This document shows, in pieces, positions 7,528-16,648 of a stretch of DNA of 64,000 bases; the stretch's first letter is position 1, and the number at the start of each line of letters is the position of its first letter. The notes below the pieces were generated by a model. That model was not told the DNA's origin. It was given only the letters and a program-made list of their open reading frames with translations, and searched no databases. Source of the DNA: an uncultured Bacteroides sp. (GTDB lineage Bacteria; Bacteroidota; Bacteroidia; Bacteroidales; Bacteroidaceae); NCBI RefSeq assembly GCF_963678425.1, contig NZ_OY782855.1, positions 186,001-250,000 on the forward strand, given 5' to 3'. The position numbers and the translations under genes are program-made.

Positions 7528-10500
7528 ATGCCTTCAATAGTAGAAACATCTCTAAAGAAACCGCTATTAATTGTAGTGATTTTCACGGTACTGGCTCTTG
7601 GCGGGTTGGTTAGTTATAATATGCTTAATTTGAATCTGTTGCCAAAGTTTCAGTTACCTATGCTTACCATACAAACCGTTTATCCGGGTGCTGGTGCATC
7701 GGAAGTAGAAACTTCTGTAACAAAGAAAATGGAAGATGCTCTTTCCACATTGGAAAATCTGAAAAAAATCAGTTCAACCTCTATGGAAGGTGTCTCTGTT
7801 ATAGCCATTGAATTAAATGACGGTGCCGATCCTAATCAGGCTGTTCAGGATGCACAACGGAAAATTAATGTGATTAAGTCTGACTTGCCGACAGGAATTT
7901 TAGATCCTTCCATTGATAAGCTCTCTCTTGACGAAGCACCAATTATGAATATTGCAGCCTCGGCATCATTATCCTCAACAAAATTTTATAAATTGGTTGA
8001 AGACCGGATACAACCCCGATTGGCAAAACTTCACGGAGTAGGTTCGGTGAAAATGACAGGAGGAAATGAACGAGAGATTAAAGTGAATATGGATGCTAAT
8101 AAGCTGAGAGCTTATAATATTTCTCCGTTACAGGTTTTGCAGGCTATTCAAATGGCTAACATGGAAATCCCGGCTGGAAATGTTGAAAATGTCAATTCAA
8201 CTTATTCTGTCCGTTTGGCTGCGAAATATTCGAATCTCAACGAACTCCGCAATACGGTAATAAAGACAACTGCTATCGGTGAGAAAGTGAAAATAATGGA
8301 TGTGGCTGAAGTGGAAGATGGTATTGCCACACAAAAGTTGATTAACAGAATTAATGGGCGTGATGCTATTGGTATTGCCATTAAAAAACAATCAGATGCA
8401 AATGCTGTAAAAGTGGCCGATTTGGTTAAAGCAGAACTGGCATCTATTGAAAAAGAGTATAAAAGCAGTCAGGTGAAATTTGAAATTGCTTCTGATGATT
8501 CTGTTTATACCCGTGCTTCGGCTAATGCAGTAGTCTTCGACTTATTCCTTGCGATTGTTATAGTGTCAATTGTCTGCTTCATATTCCTGCATAACCTGCG
8601 CAGTGCTATGATTGTGATGATTGCAGTTCCGCTCTCAATTATTCCTTCATTTATAGTGATGTATTTCATGGGATTCTCTCTGAATCTGATGTCATTGATG
8701 GCTCTGTCATTAGTTGTCGGCATTTTGGTGGACGACTCCATTGTTGTGATTGAGAATATGTTCCGCTATATGGAAGCGGGGAAATCAAAATGGCAGGCAG
8801 CACTTGAAGGCTGCAAACAGATTCTGTTTACCTGTATGGCCATAACTATTGTTATTGTGGTTGTATTCTTGCCACTGGCTATCAGCGGAGGATTAATTGG
8901 AAACATTTTAAGAGAGTTTGCCTTTCCTATCATTATTGCTACACTTTCCAGTTTATTTGTTTCGTTTACTGTAACGCCGTTACTAATGTCTCGTTTCGGA
9001 AAGTTATCTGATGATACAAAGCCTACTTTATCCGGCCGATTCTCTCGTTTGGCAGAGCGTACTTTCGACTCAGTAGTAAAGGTATACTCCCAGGTATTAG
9101 TAAAAGGGCTGAAACACAAAGTGACGGTTTTTATTGTTACACTTGTTTTGTTGATAGGCTCCTTTTCCTTGATTCCAGCAGGATTTATCGGTTTTTCATT
9201 TGTTCCTAATACCGATCAGGGTATGCTTACTGTAACTCTGGATATGGACCCTCAGGTAACAGTCTTTCAGAACAATCAGACTACTATGCAAGCTGAAAAA
9301 ATAATAAGCCGGCTACCAGAAGTAGAGCGTATATATACCAATGTTGGTTTATCGGGTAGTAACACAAAAAATAATGTAAGTACCATTGATGTAAAACTGG
9401 TAGATAAAAAGGAAAGAAATGTAAGTATAGATGTTTTTGCTCAAAAATTGAAAGCTGAAATAATGCAAGTGCCGGGAGTCCGTGCACGGGTAAGTGTTAA
9501 AGGTGTTTCGGGAGATACTACAGAACCAATTCAATTTATTGTTCAGGGAACCGATTTTGAGAAGGTGCAGCAAACAGCAGCTTTGATATTGAATGCAGTT
9601 CGTCATACTCCCGGAACAAATGATGCTAAATTCTCCATTGATGATCCACGTCAGGAAGTAAAAGTAAAACTGGATCGTGATAAGATGGCAACTTTGGGAT
9701 TGTCTTCATCAGACGTAGGTTCTACTCTTCGTGTTGCATTGAATGGAAACGATGATCTGAAATATACGGAAGGTGATTTTGAATATAAAATCCGTGTGGG
9801 CATTGATAAGTTTGATAAGACAAAGGCAGATGATGTATCTAAGCTGACATTTATGAATAAAGATGGAAAGCTTATTGAACTGAATCAATTTGCTGACATC
9901 ACATTTGGATTAGGACCGTCTGCTTTGGAGCGTACAGACAGAATTCCTTCTATTATTGTAAAATCAAATGTAACAGGTCGTTCTTCCGGGACTGTGGGTG
10001 CTGAAATATCTGCAAAAATTCAGGGAAAAATACCCGATGGTGTTACTGTGAAAGAGGGTGGTATGCTGGAGCAGCAATCTAATGCTTTCGGAAGTCTGGG
10101 ATATGCATTCCTGGCAGCAATCGTATTAATCTACCTCATTATGGTTGTTCTTTACGATTCTTTGCTTGATCCTATAATTGTGATGTTCTCTATCCCGTTG
10201 TCACTAATCGGGGCTTTTCTGGCTTTGGCTCTGACTATGAACGACCTGAATATTTTCAGTATCATCGGATTGATTGTATTAATTGGACTGGTAGCTAAGA
10301 ACGCTATTCTGCTGGTAGACTTTACCAATCACATGCGCCGTGATAAAGGTATGGATACTTTCAATGCACTGATAGAAGCAGGTAAAGAACGTTTGCGCCC
10401 TATTCTGATGACCACTTTCGCCATGATATTTGGTATGTTACCAATTGCAATGGCTTCAGGTAACGGAGCTGAATTTAAAAATGGTATGGCATGGGTAATC

Positions 10501-10668
10501 ATCGGAGGATTGGCTAGTTCTATGATATTGACTTTAGTTGTAGTGCCGGTTGTGTATTATATCTTTGATAAGTTAACGGCTCGTTTCCGCCATTATAGGA
10601 AAAATCGCGCTATAGAACATATTAAGGAAACTTTAATGGAAGAAGAGGAAGTGGTTGTGTCTCAATAA
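7528..10668 (+). CDS. RND multidrug efflux permease (HAE1 type)
   Basis: 1046 residues, full length for AcrB/MexB-like pumps. The N-terminus has the first membrane helix (LLIVVIFTVLALGGLVSYNM) followed by the porter domain opening YPGAGASEVETSVTKKMEDAL. The proton-relay helix 4 motif VVGILVDDSIVVIENMF with paired Asp residues is near residue 400, and the second-half motif GLVAKNAILLVDFTNHMRRD is near 925. The C-terminal tail is acidic. It should export hydrophobic or amphiphilic compounds using the proton gradient, with the adaptor and channel genes upstream in the same operon. The AraC gene 28 bp downstream may be co-transcribed. Confidence 0.95.
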   Translation: MPSIVETSLKKPLLIVVIFTVLALGGLVSYNMLNLNLLPKFQLPMLTIQTVYPGAGASEVETSVTKKMEDALSTLENLKKISSTSMEGVSVIAIELNDGADPNQAVQDAQRKINVIKSDLPTGILDPSIDKLSLDEAPIMNIAASASLSSTKFYKLVEDRIQPRLAKLHGVGSVKMTGGNEREIKVNMDANKLRAYNISPLQVLQAIQMANMEIPAGNVENVNSTYSVRLAAKYSNLNELRNTVIKTTAIGEKVKIMDVAEVEDGIATQKLINRINGRDAIGIAIKKQSDANAVKVADLVKAELASIEKEYKSSQVKFEIASDDSVYTRASANAVVFDLFLAIVIVSIVCFIFLHNLRSAMIVMIAVPLSIIPSFIVMYFMGFSLNLMSLMALSLVVGILVDDSIVVIENMFRYMEAGKSKWQAALEGCKQILFTCMAITIVIVVVFLPLAISGGLIGNILREFAFPIIIATLSSLFVSFTVTPLLMSRFGKLSDDTKPTLSGRFSRLAERTFDSVVKVYSQVLVKGLKHKVTVFIVTLVLLIGSFSLIPAGFIGFSFVPNTDQGMLTVTLDMDPQVTVFQNNQTTMQAEKIISRLPEVERIYTNVGLSGSNTKNNVSTIDVKLVDKKERNVSIDVFAQKLKAEIMQVPGVRARVSVKGVSGDTTEPIQFIVQGTDFEKVQQTAALILNAVRHTPGTNDAKFSIDDPRQEVKVKLDRDKMATLGLSSSDVGSTLRVALNGNDDLKYTEGDFEYKIRVGIDKFDKTKADDVSKLTFMNKDGKLIELNQFADITFGLGPSALERTDRIPSIIVKSNVTGRSSGTVGAEISAKIQGKIPDGVTVKEGGMLEQQSNAFGSLGYAFLAAIVLIYLIMVVLYDSLLDPIIVMFSIPLSLIGAFLALALTMNDLNIFSIIGLIVLIGLVAKNAILLVDFTNHMRRDKGMDTFNALIEAGKERLRPILMTTFAMIFGMLPIAMASGNGAEFKNGMAWVIIGGLASSMILTLVVVPVVYYIFDKLTARFRHYRKNRAIEHIKETLMEEEEVVVSQ

Positions 10669-10695
10669 AAATGAATACAATTTAAATTCTTGAAT

Positions 10696-11625
10696 ATGCA
10701 TTATATTATGGATAGTAAAATGATAAATAAATCAAATGAAAGGTCGTCAGTAATTGATGACTTTTCATTTCAGTTACCTGTTGCTGGAAAACACTGCAAT
10801 GAATTTGCTCTTTATTATTTGCAAGAGAATGCATCTTATAGTAAATTCCATGAAATGACAGATACTTTTTGTATTATAGTTGTTTATAGCGGATCTTTAA
10901 ATATAATGACTGACGCTCATCGTTATTCATTATCAAGAGGGGATATTGCATTTATCCCTCCGGGAAAGATGTTAAGTCTGGATTTAAATATTTCACCGGT
11001 TGAGGGTTATATGATGGTATTGTCTTCCGACTTTTTTGAATTGCTGCAAATACCAATTGTTATAAGTAAAGATAAGCTGTTGGTTAAAGATAACGAATTA
11101 AATTCTGAAGAAGCTGTTTTAAGAAAAATCAATCAGATTTTTGAATTGATAAAGGATGAATTATCTAATAATAATGATGATTTATTTACGAAGGAGAAGC
11201 TTTTAAATTTAGTCTCAGTATTTTATATTGAGATATTGAATGCTTATGCAAAAAGCAGCCCTGTCGCAAAGAATCTTTGTAAGTCGGGCTCTTTAAACCG
11301 GAAAAATAAAATCTGCAAAGACTTTTTTATATTGGTAAACCAACATTTACGTGAAGAAAGAAATCTGAAATTTTATGCTGATAAGCTTTGTATTTCTCCT
11401 AAACACCTCTCTCTATTAATAAAAGAAACTACGGGGCTATCAGCAAACAGACTGATAACAGATGCTGTGATTCATGAAGCCAAGCGCCTTCTTCAGAACT
11501 CGGGAAACAGTGTGAAGGAGATTTCTTATTTACTGAATTTCCCGAATCAAAGTTTCTTTGGGAAATATTTTAAAAGAGAAGTGGGACTTTCTCCCAGCAA
11601 TTATCAAAACAAAATATTCTGTTAG
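10696..11625 (+). CDS. AraC family regulator closing the efflux operon
   Basis: About 309 residues from ATG 10696; a TTG at 10690 and an ATG at 10708 are alternatives. The N-terminal cupin-like sensor includes YSLSRGDIAFIPPGKMLSLD (about residues 75-95). The C-terminal AraC DNA-binding domain has LCISPKHLSLLIKETTGLSA and a second helix pair around VKEISYLLNFPNQSFFGKYF, ending VGLSPSNYQN. It resembles the AraC gene at 3922 in size and layout, so the pump operon is bracketed by two such regulators. The gap of 28 bp after the RND permease suggests feedback control within one transcript. Confidence 0.9.
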   Translation: MHYIMDSKMINKSNERSSVIDDFSFQLPVAGKHCNEFALYYLQENASYSKFHEMTDTFCIIVVYSGSLNIMTDAHRYSLSRGDIAFIPPGKMLSLDLNISPVEGYMMVLSSDFFELLQIPIVISKDKLLVKDNELNSEEAVLRKINQIFELIKDELSNNNDDLFTKEKLLNLVSVFYIEILNAYAKSSPVAKNLCKSGSLNRKNKICKDFFILVNQHLREERNLKFYADKLCISPKHLSLLIKETTGLSANRLITDAVIHEAKRLLQNSGNSVKEISYLLNFPNQSFFGKYFKREVGLSPSNYQNKIFC

Positions 11626-11936
11626 GCAATGCTAGAATAATTTCTCTATGCATATTTGAATACGAAAGTAGTTTTTATCTTTGAATATTGCTAATAATTG
11701 CGAATTAAGTTGTGTGCAATTTAATTTGTTGCTATATTTGTCCTATTGTTAATTGTGAGAATTGAATAAATGCTGATTCAGACATTGAAAATATAAAATT
11801 TATTAGCAGTTTATTGCTGCTATTGAGGTGAACTACTATAATTTAAAGAAATAGTTCTTAAAATATTGAACAAATGAATGCATATTTAATTATATAGTAT
11901 TTAAACAATAATTGTAATAAGTAAAGCCATAGAACT
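11626..11936 (+). other. Intergenic gap with a promoter for the DUF1304 operon
   Basis: This 311-bp AT-rich spacer has no convincing gene. A perfect -7 element TATATTTG at 11733-11740 would start transcription near 11747 and leave a long leader of about 190 nt before the GTG start at 11937. No riboswitch-like helix set was recognised in that leader. Confidence 0.5.
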
Positions 11937-12302
11937 GTGATAACTTTAACTGCTCAAATATTGGTCGTATTAGTTGCTTTGGAACATTTGTTGATTCTTT
12001 GGATAGAAATGTTTGCTTGGGATACGGTTGGCAAAAGAGTGTTTAGAACAATACCTGAAGAGTTATTTCAGCCTACAAAAAAGTTAGCTTCAAATCAAGG
12101 CTTGTATAATGGCTTTTTATCAGCAGGGTTATTCTGGTCTTTCTTTATTTCAGATCGGAGTTGGTCGGTTAATGTGCAGTTGTTTTTCTTAGGTTGTGTA
12201 CTGATTGCTGGTTTATATGGGGCAATAACCTCTTCCCGGAAAATATTTTTTATTCAGGCATTACCAGCAGTTTTTGCAATAATATTTGTCTTGTTATCAT
12301 AA
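11937..12302 (+). CDS. DUF1304 small integral membrane protein
   Basis: 121 residues with four hydrophobic segments. The start is a GTG; the next in-frame codons read ITLTAQILVVLVALEHLLIL, matching the usual DUF1304 start where an EH pair sits in the first helix, followed by WIEMFAWDTVGKRVFRT. Family proteins are inner-membrane and of unknown biochemical function. The nitroreductase gene follows after 16 bp, so the two are probably one transcript. No lipobox or signal cleavage site. Confidence 0.8.
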   Translation: MITLTAQILVVLVALEHLLILWIEMFAWDTVGKRVFRTIPEELFQPTKKLASNQGLYNGFLSAGLFWSFFISDRSWSVNVQLFFLGCVLIAGLYGAITSSRKIFFIQALPAVFAIIFVLLS

Positions 12303-12318
12303 AATAAAAAAATAGAAT

Positions 12319-12951
12319 ATGTCATTATTAGAAAATTTACAATGGCGTTATGCCACAAAAAAGTACGATCCTACCAAAAAGGTAGCACAAGAAGATGTAG
12401 ATAAAATAATAGAAGCAGCCCGCATGTCACCTACATCTTCAGGTTTACAGCAATTCAGAGTGATAGTAATAACCAATCAGGAACTGAAAAATAAAATAGT
12501 GCCAATTGCAATGGATCAGCAGATTGTTGCCGATTGCTCTCATTTGCTTGTGTTTGCTGCATGGGATCGTTATACTGAAGAACGTATAAATAATATTTAT
12601 AATTATACAACTGATCAGAGAGGTTTGCCAAGAGGACGCTTCAAATCATATACAGATAAGCTCAGAGCGCTTTATTTGCCTCAAACAGCTGAAGAGAATT
12701 TTGTTCACACTGCAAGACAAGCTTATATTGGCTTAGGATTAGCTATTGCTCAGGCGGCTGAATTAAAAGTAGATAGTACACCAATGGAAGGTTTTGTTGG
12801 TGAGGAACTGGACGAATTGCTTGATCTTAAATCAAAAGGATTGAAGAGTGTTCTTCTATTACCACTTGGATACCGGGATACTGAGAATGATTGGCTTGTA
12901 AAAATGAAAAAAGTAAGAAACCCTAAAGATGAATTCGTTATCAATTATTAG
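12319..12951 (+). CDS. NAD(P)H-dependent nitroreductase (NfsB-like)
   Basis: 210 residues, typical of cytoplasmic NfsB-type FMN enzymes. It begins SLLENLQWRYATKKYDPTKK with the RYATKKYD FMN-phosphate motif, followed by ARMSPTSSGLQQFRVIVI (about residues 35-55) and TARQAYIGLGLAIAQAAEL near residue 135. It ends with LLPLGYRDTENDWLVKMKKV, the family's C-terminal glycine-rich dinucleotide region. Expected role: reduction of nitro compounds or quinones with NAD(P)H. It is paired with the DUF1304 membrane protein 16 bp upstream. It is not closely related to the secreted Acg-like protein at 2673. Confidence 0.92.
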   Translation: MSLLENLQWRYATKKYDPTKKVAQEDVDKIIEAARMSPTSSGLQQFRVIVITNQELKNKIVPIAMDQQIVADCSHLLVFAAWDRYTEERINNIYNYTTDQRGLPRGRFKSYTDKLRALYLPQTAEENFVHTARQAYIGLGLAIAQAAELKVDSTPMEGFVGEELDELLDLKSKGLKSVLLLPLGYRDTENDWLVKMKKVRNPKDEFVINY

Positions 12952-12997
12952 TTTTTTAATGATATTCGTCAGATAGCAATTCTCCTTAATTAATTTA

Positions 12998-13061
12998 AAT
13001 AGCTTTATTCCTATTTTTGCAAAAACTTTCAGACCTTTGCAAAAATAGAAATAAAGCTATT
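12998..13061. repeat. 26-bp inverted repeat hairpin
   Basis: Arms 12998-13023 and 13036-13061 pair over 26 bases with one mismatch around a 12-nt loop. The arms share the motif TATTTTTGCAAA. There is no T-run after the plus-strand arm, so it may be a terminator of the nitroreductase transcript, an operator for the next gene, or a small repeat element. Confidence 0.6.
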
Positions 13062-13111
13062 GTTGTAAATGACCTTTCACGAAATTTATTTCATAAAACG
13101 AAGTTATCAGC

Positions 13112-14014
13112 ATGAAGAAATTAATAGTATATCAGATTGACTCTTTTACAAAAGAGAAGTTTAAAGGTAATCCGGCCGGAGTAGTAGTTAACGCCGATGG
13201 ATTGAATGATTGCGAGATGCAGATGATTGCCAGAGAATTAAATAATTCAGAAACAGCCTTTCTTTTTCAGTCGGACAGTGCTGATTATGATGGTGTGATA
13301 CGATATTTTACACCAAAGAGCGAAGTCCCAATTTGTGGGCACGCTACGATAGCTGCCATGTATGCTAAAGCCTTGGAAGGAAACCTAAACTCGTGCGTAC
13401 TAAAAATGAAAACCAATGTAGGTGTTCTTCCCTTTGAAATAATCAAAAACAATAGCGATTATCAGGTGATAATGACACAAGGAGAGTTTACTCTTAGTAA
13501 TACCTTTGATGAGGCTACATCTGAAAGAATGATTAAAGCGTTGGGACTTGAGGCAAATGACTTAAACAAGAATTGCCCTATTCAAATAGCATCGACTGGA
13601 CACTCAAAGGTTATGATTGGGATAAATTGCCGAGAGAAACTGAATATGCTGACACCCAATTTAAATGATCTGGCAAACCTGAGTACAGATATTAAATGCA
13701 ACGGATACTTTGTGTTTACCTTTGATTCAGATGATAAAGATGTATTAACCTATGGCCGAATGTTTGCCCCTGCAATTGGAATAAATGAAGATCCGGTAAC
13801 CGGTAATGCAAATGGTCCGCTAGGAGGATATCTGATTCAAAACAAAATAATCGAAACAACTGATGATTGTTTTGAATTTAATGGTCGTCAGGGAGAGGCA
13901 ATAAACAGACTTGGAGTTGTTAATGTCAGAGTTAAGATTGAAGATAATAAACCAAGTTTAATCCAGATAAAAGGTGATGCAGTGGTTGTTTTTAAAACAG
14001 AGATCACTGTATAA
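13112..14014 (+). CDS. PhzF family isomerase/epimerase-like protein
   Basis: 300 residues, the usual PhzF length. Family marks in order: QIDSFTKEKFKGNPAGVVV at the start, NNSETAFLF with the conserved catalytic Glu (about residue 47), FTPKSEVPICGHATIAAMYA, and the second-domain copy EDPVTGNANGPLGGYL near residue 230. The fold is a two-fold diaminopimelate-epimerase type. Many members have no known substrate; phenazine genes are absent here, so a phenazine role is not implied. It is separated from the upstream operon by a long hairpin and is convergent with the AraC gene at 14064. Confidence 0.9.
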   Translation: MKKLIVYQIDSFTKEKFKGNPAGVVVNADGLNDCEMQMIARELNNSETAFLFQSDSADYDGVIRYFTPKSEVPICGHATIAAMYAKALEGNLNSCVLKMKTNVGVLPFEIIKNNSDYQVIMTQGEFTLSNTFDEATSERMIKALGLEANDLNKNCPIQIASTGHSKVMIGINCREKLNMLTPNLNDLANLSTDIKCNGYFVFTFDSDDKDVLTYGRMFAPAIGINEDPVTGNANGPLGGYLIQNKIIETTDDCFEFNGRQGEAINRLGVVNVRVKIEDNKPSLIQIKGDAVVVFKTEITV

Positions 14015-14063
14015 TTTCTACCTCAAATGTCTACTTTTCTATATTGATGCTATTATGGGGTTT

Positions 14064-14954
14064 TTATCCTTTCTTTTTACTGCGGTATTCAGAGGGAGAA
14101 GATCCCATTGTTTTTGTGAATATACGGCTAAAATAAAATGGATCATCAAAACCGATCATTGAGCTAATCTGATTAATTTTCAGATCTGAAAAATCAAGAT
14201 AATGACAAGCTTCCTGAATCTTGAGCTGTGAAAGATAGTTCAAAGGTGAATAGCCTGTTTTTTTTTGAAATAGCATAGAAAAATGAGATGAAGAGAATCC
14301 TACATAGTCCGAAATTTCTTTCAGTGTAAGGCGCTTGCGGATATTTTCTCGCATAAAGTGAATGGCTTCGTCGGCAACGTCACGAGGTTGCTGATTTGTA
14401 GACAGGCTTTCACGGTAAGCTCCCATAAACTTCAATGATCCCAGAAAATGGAATAAACTAGTAATGCTATAGTTGAGATTGTTTTTACTGTATCCGTTTC
14501 TCAATGTAGAAAATATCTCTTCAAATAAATGCAGACGCTCCTCGATTCTAGAGTCTTTTTCGGGCGAAATTAGTATAGGCTTGTCGAGCCCTTCGGCAAA
14601 GTATCTGGCTTTCTCTCCATCGAAATGAATCCAGTATATAGTCCATGGATTTACATTGTTGCTACCATAAGCGTGGGCTTTTCCTTTAGGAATAATAAAA
14701 AAGTGATGAGTCAATACTTTTTGGCGGATTCCATCTATTTCAAACCAGCCTTCACCTTCAACACAATACATTAGAATATATTGTTTAGTCTCTTCTTTCG
14801 TCCTTTTCCGAAAGTGAAAATCGGCTTTTGGATAAAATCCTATATCAGTAATATGAAGCAAACAGCCTAACTCATCGTTCTTTAGATCCTCGATAATTGG
14901 AGCAGGTAATACAATGGCTCTTTCACCCATGAATCCGCTTTTTATTTTAACCAT
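14064..14954 (-). CDS. AraC family sugar-responsive regulator
   Basis: The start chosen at 14954 (MVKIKSGFMGERAIVLPAPI) matches related Bacteroidetes regulators; a longer frame reaches 15035 with an unlikely hydrophobic leader. About 296 residues. The N-terminal half is an AraC-type cupin with YCVEGEGWFEIDG, HHFFIIPKGKAHAYG and WTIYWIHFDGEKA. The C-terminal half has two helix-turn-helices (LKEISDYVGFSSSHFSMLFQ and INQISSMIGFDDPFYFSRIF), ending MGSSPSEYRSKKKG. It is divergent from the sugar porter, GH2 and DUF5107 operon and is the likely activator of that operon. The inducer is probably a sugar, unknown here. Confidence 0.92.
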   Translation of the reverse strand: MVKIKSGFMGERAIVLPAPIIEDLKNDELGCLLHITDIGFYPKADFHFRKRTKEETKQYILMYCVEGEGWFEIDGIRQKVLTHHFFIIPKGKAHAYGSNNVNPWTIYWIHFDGEKARYFAEGLDKPILISPEKDSRIEERLHLFEEIFSTLRNGYSKNNLNYSITSLFHFLGSLKFMGAYRESLSTNQQPRDVADEAIHFMRENIRKRLTLKEISDYVGFSSSHFSMLFQKKTGYSPLNYLSQLKIQEACHYLDFSDLKINQISSMIGFDDPFYFSRIFTKTMGSSPSEYRSKKKG

Positions 14955-15103
14955 ATCTGCAAAATATTGATTTATAATTAAATATAAGCTAATGTTATGA
15001 TACTTAATATATGATATTAAATACAACAAAGACAAGCTTTCAGTTGTTGTTCTTTTGATTTCCGTTCAAAAATAATGAGATTTTTTTATTAATTGCATAA
15101 ATA

Positions 15104-15149
15104 ATAGAATAATCCATTCTGATAGTTGTTTATTCTATTTGCATTTTTG
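15104..15149 (+). promoter_or_regulatory. Inverted repeat and putative promoter of sugar operon
   Basis: ATAGAATAA (15104-15112) and TTATTCTAT (15130-15138) form a perfect 9-bp inverted repeat. Just downstream, CATTTTTG (15142-15149) is a one-mismatch -7 element, 45 bp before the sugar-porter ATG. The repeat is a candidate operator for the divergent AraC gene. Confidence 0.45.
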
Positions 15150-15193
15150 CGGATTAGGTCTTTCTTTGCAGTGTAAACCTAAAAAATGAAAAT

Positions 15194-16582
15194 ATGCAAA
15201 AATTTAATGGTGCTTATATCTTTGGAATTTCGATGGTCTCTGCTATGGGAGGATTGCTCTTTGGCTATGACTGGGTGGTAATAGGTGGTGCAAAACCCTT
15301 TTACGAACGTTTTTTCGAGATTGCTTCTTCGGCTAATTTACAGGCATGGGCCATGAGTTCTGCACTTATAGGCTGTGTTTTTGGAGCTGTACTTTCCGGT
15401 ATTGTGAGTGATAAATTCGGTCGAAAACGGCCTTTATTGCTGTCTGCATTTCTTTTCACTATAGCTTCTTTGGGTACAGGATCTTCTGCATGTTATGTCA
15501 CTTTTATTATTTTTCGCATGGTAGGAGGCGTTGGCATAGGTTTGGCTTCCGCAATTTCTCCCATGTATATAGCAGAGATTGCTCCGGCTCATTTACGAGG
15601 ACGATTCGTTTCCCTTAATCAGATGACTATCGTTATTGGAATTCTGGCAGCTCAGATAATTAATTTACTCATTGCCGACAAAGTGCCTAAAGGTGCTACC
15701 GATGCATTCATTCAGGCTTCATGGAATGGACAGGTTGGATGGCGTTGGATGTTTTACGCTTGTGCTGTACCTGCGGTTGCCTTTTTCTTACTAACTTTTC
15801 TGGTTCCTGAGAGTCCACGCTGGTTGGTAAAGGCTGGAAAGCCGGAAAAAGCATTGCCGACCTTAAAAAGAATAGGAGGCGAAAGTTATGCTCGCAATGA
15901 AATGGCCAACATACAAGCTACACTAGATGATATTAGTGAAAAAGTAGATTTTAAAACACTGTTTAAACCAGCTTATGGAGTTGTTTTATTGATAGGTATA
16001 TTTTTAGCTGTATTTCAACAGTGGTGCGGAATAAATACAGTATTCAATTATGCTGAAGAAATTTTCACTGCGGCAGGCTATGGAGTGAGCGATACGCTTT
16101 TCAATATTGTAATTACCGGCAGTGTAAATATGATATTCACATTGGTCGCAATGTTTACGGTAGATAAATGGGGACGCAAAAAACTTATGCTATTTGGCTC
16201 TATTGGTTTGGCTATTGATTATATTTTGCTTGGAAGTGCTTTCTATCTTCAACTGAAAGGAATCGCCGTTTTGGCATTTGTAATAATAGCAATTGCTATT
16301 TATGCTATGTCGTTAGCTCCGATTGTTTGGGTTATTCTATCTGAAATTTTCCCGAATCGTATACGTGGTGCAGCCATGGCGTTAGCTACCTTCACATTAT
16401 GGATCGCCTGTTTTATTCTTACCTACACTTTCCCTTTGTTAAATAAATCATTCGGTGCAGCCGGCACTTTCTGGGTTTATGCTGGCATTTGTCTCATTGG
16501 TTTTATATTTATTCTAATGAAATTACCTGAAACAAAAGGAAAATCTCTCGAAGAAATTGAAAAAGAATTGGTTAAAAAATAG
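15194..16582 (+). CDS. Sugar porter family MFS transporter (XylE-like)
   Basis: 462 residues with 12 predicted membrane helices. Signature sugar-porter motifs are present: GGLLFGYDWVVIGG in helix 1, DKFGRKRPLL after helix 2, AEIAPAHLRGRFVSLNQ, VPESPRWLVKAGK at the end of the first half, and PETKGKSLEEIEKEL at the C-terminus. The QQWCGINTVFNYAEEIF segment in helix 7 is the usual sugar-binding QQxxGxNxxxYY variant. It should import a monosaccharide by proton symport across the inner membrane. It is the first gene of an operon with a secreted GH2 enzyme and a DUF5107 protein, so it may carry the sugar they release. Confidence 0.93.
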   Translation: MQKFNGAYIFGISMVSAMGGLLFGYDWVVIGGAKPFYERFFEIASSANLQAWAMSSALIGCVFGAVLSGIVSDKFGRKRPLLLSAFLFTIASLGTGSSACYVTFIIFRMVGGVGIGLASAISPMYIAEIAPAHLRGRFVSLNQMTIVIGILAAQIINLLIADKVPKGATDAFIQASWNGQVGWRWMFYACAVPAVAFFLLTFLVPESPRWLVKAGKPEKALPTLKRIGGESYARNEMANIQATLDDISEKVDFKTLFKPAYGVVLLIGIFLAVFQQWCGINTVFNYAEEIFTAAGYGVSDTLFNIVITGSVNMIFTLVAMFTVDKWGRKKLMLFGSIGLAIDYILLGSAFYLQLKGIAVLAFVIIAIAIYAMSLAPIVWVILSEIFPNRIRGAAMALATFTLWIACFILTYTFPLLNKSFGAAGTFWVYAGICLIGFIFILMKLPETKGKSLEEIEKELVKK

Positions 16583-16648
16583 CAATATCTAATTATTTGT
16601 GGAAGGATATTATTGATAAAAATGTTGTATAGCTAAAATTATATTTGA

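Noticed and set aside
8766..9119. 117-codon minus-strand frame inside the RND permease
   Set aside because: The permease frame is continuous and has its catalytic motifs; the antisense frame shows no family features.
14015..14063. Terminator between PhzF and the AraC gene
   Set aside because: No stable hairpin could be found in the 49-bp convergent gap.
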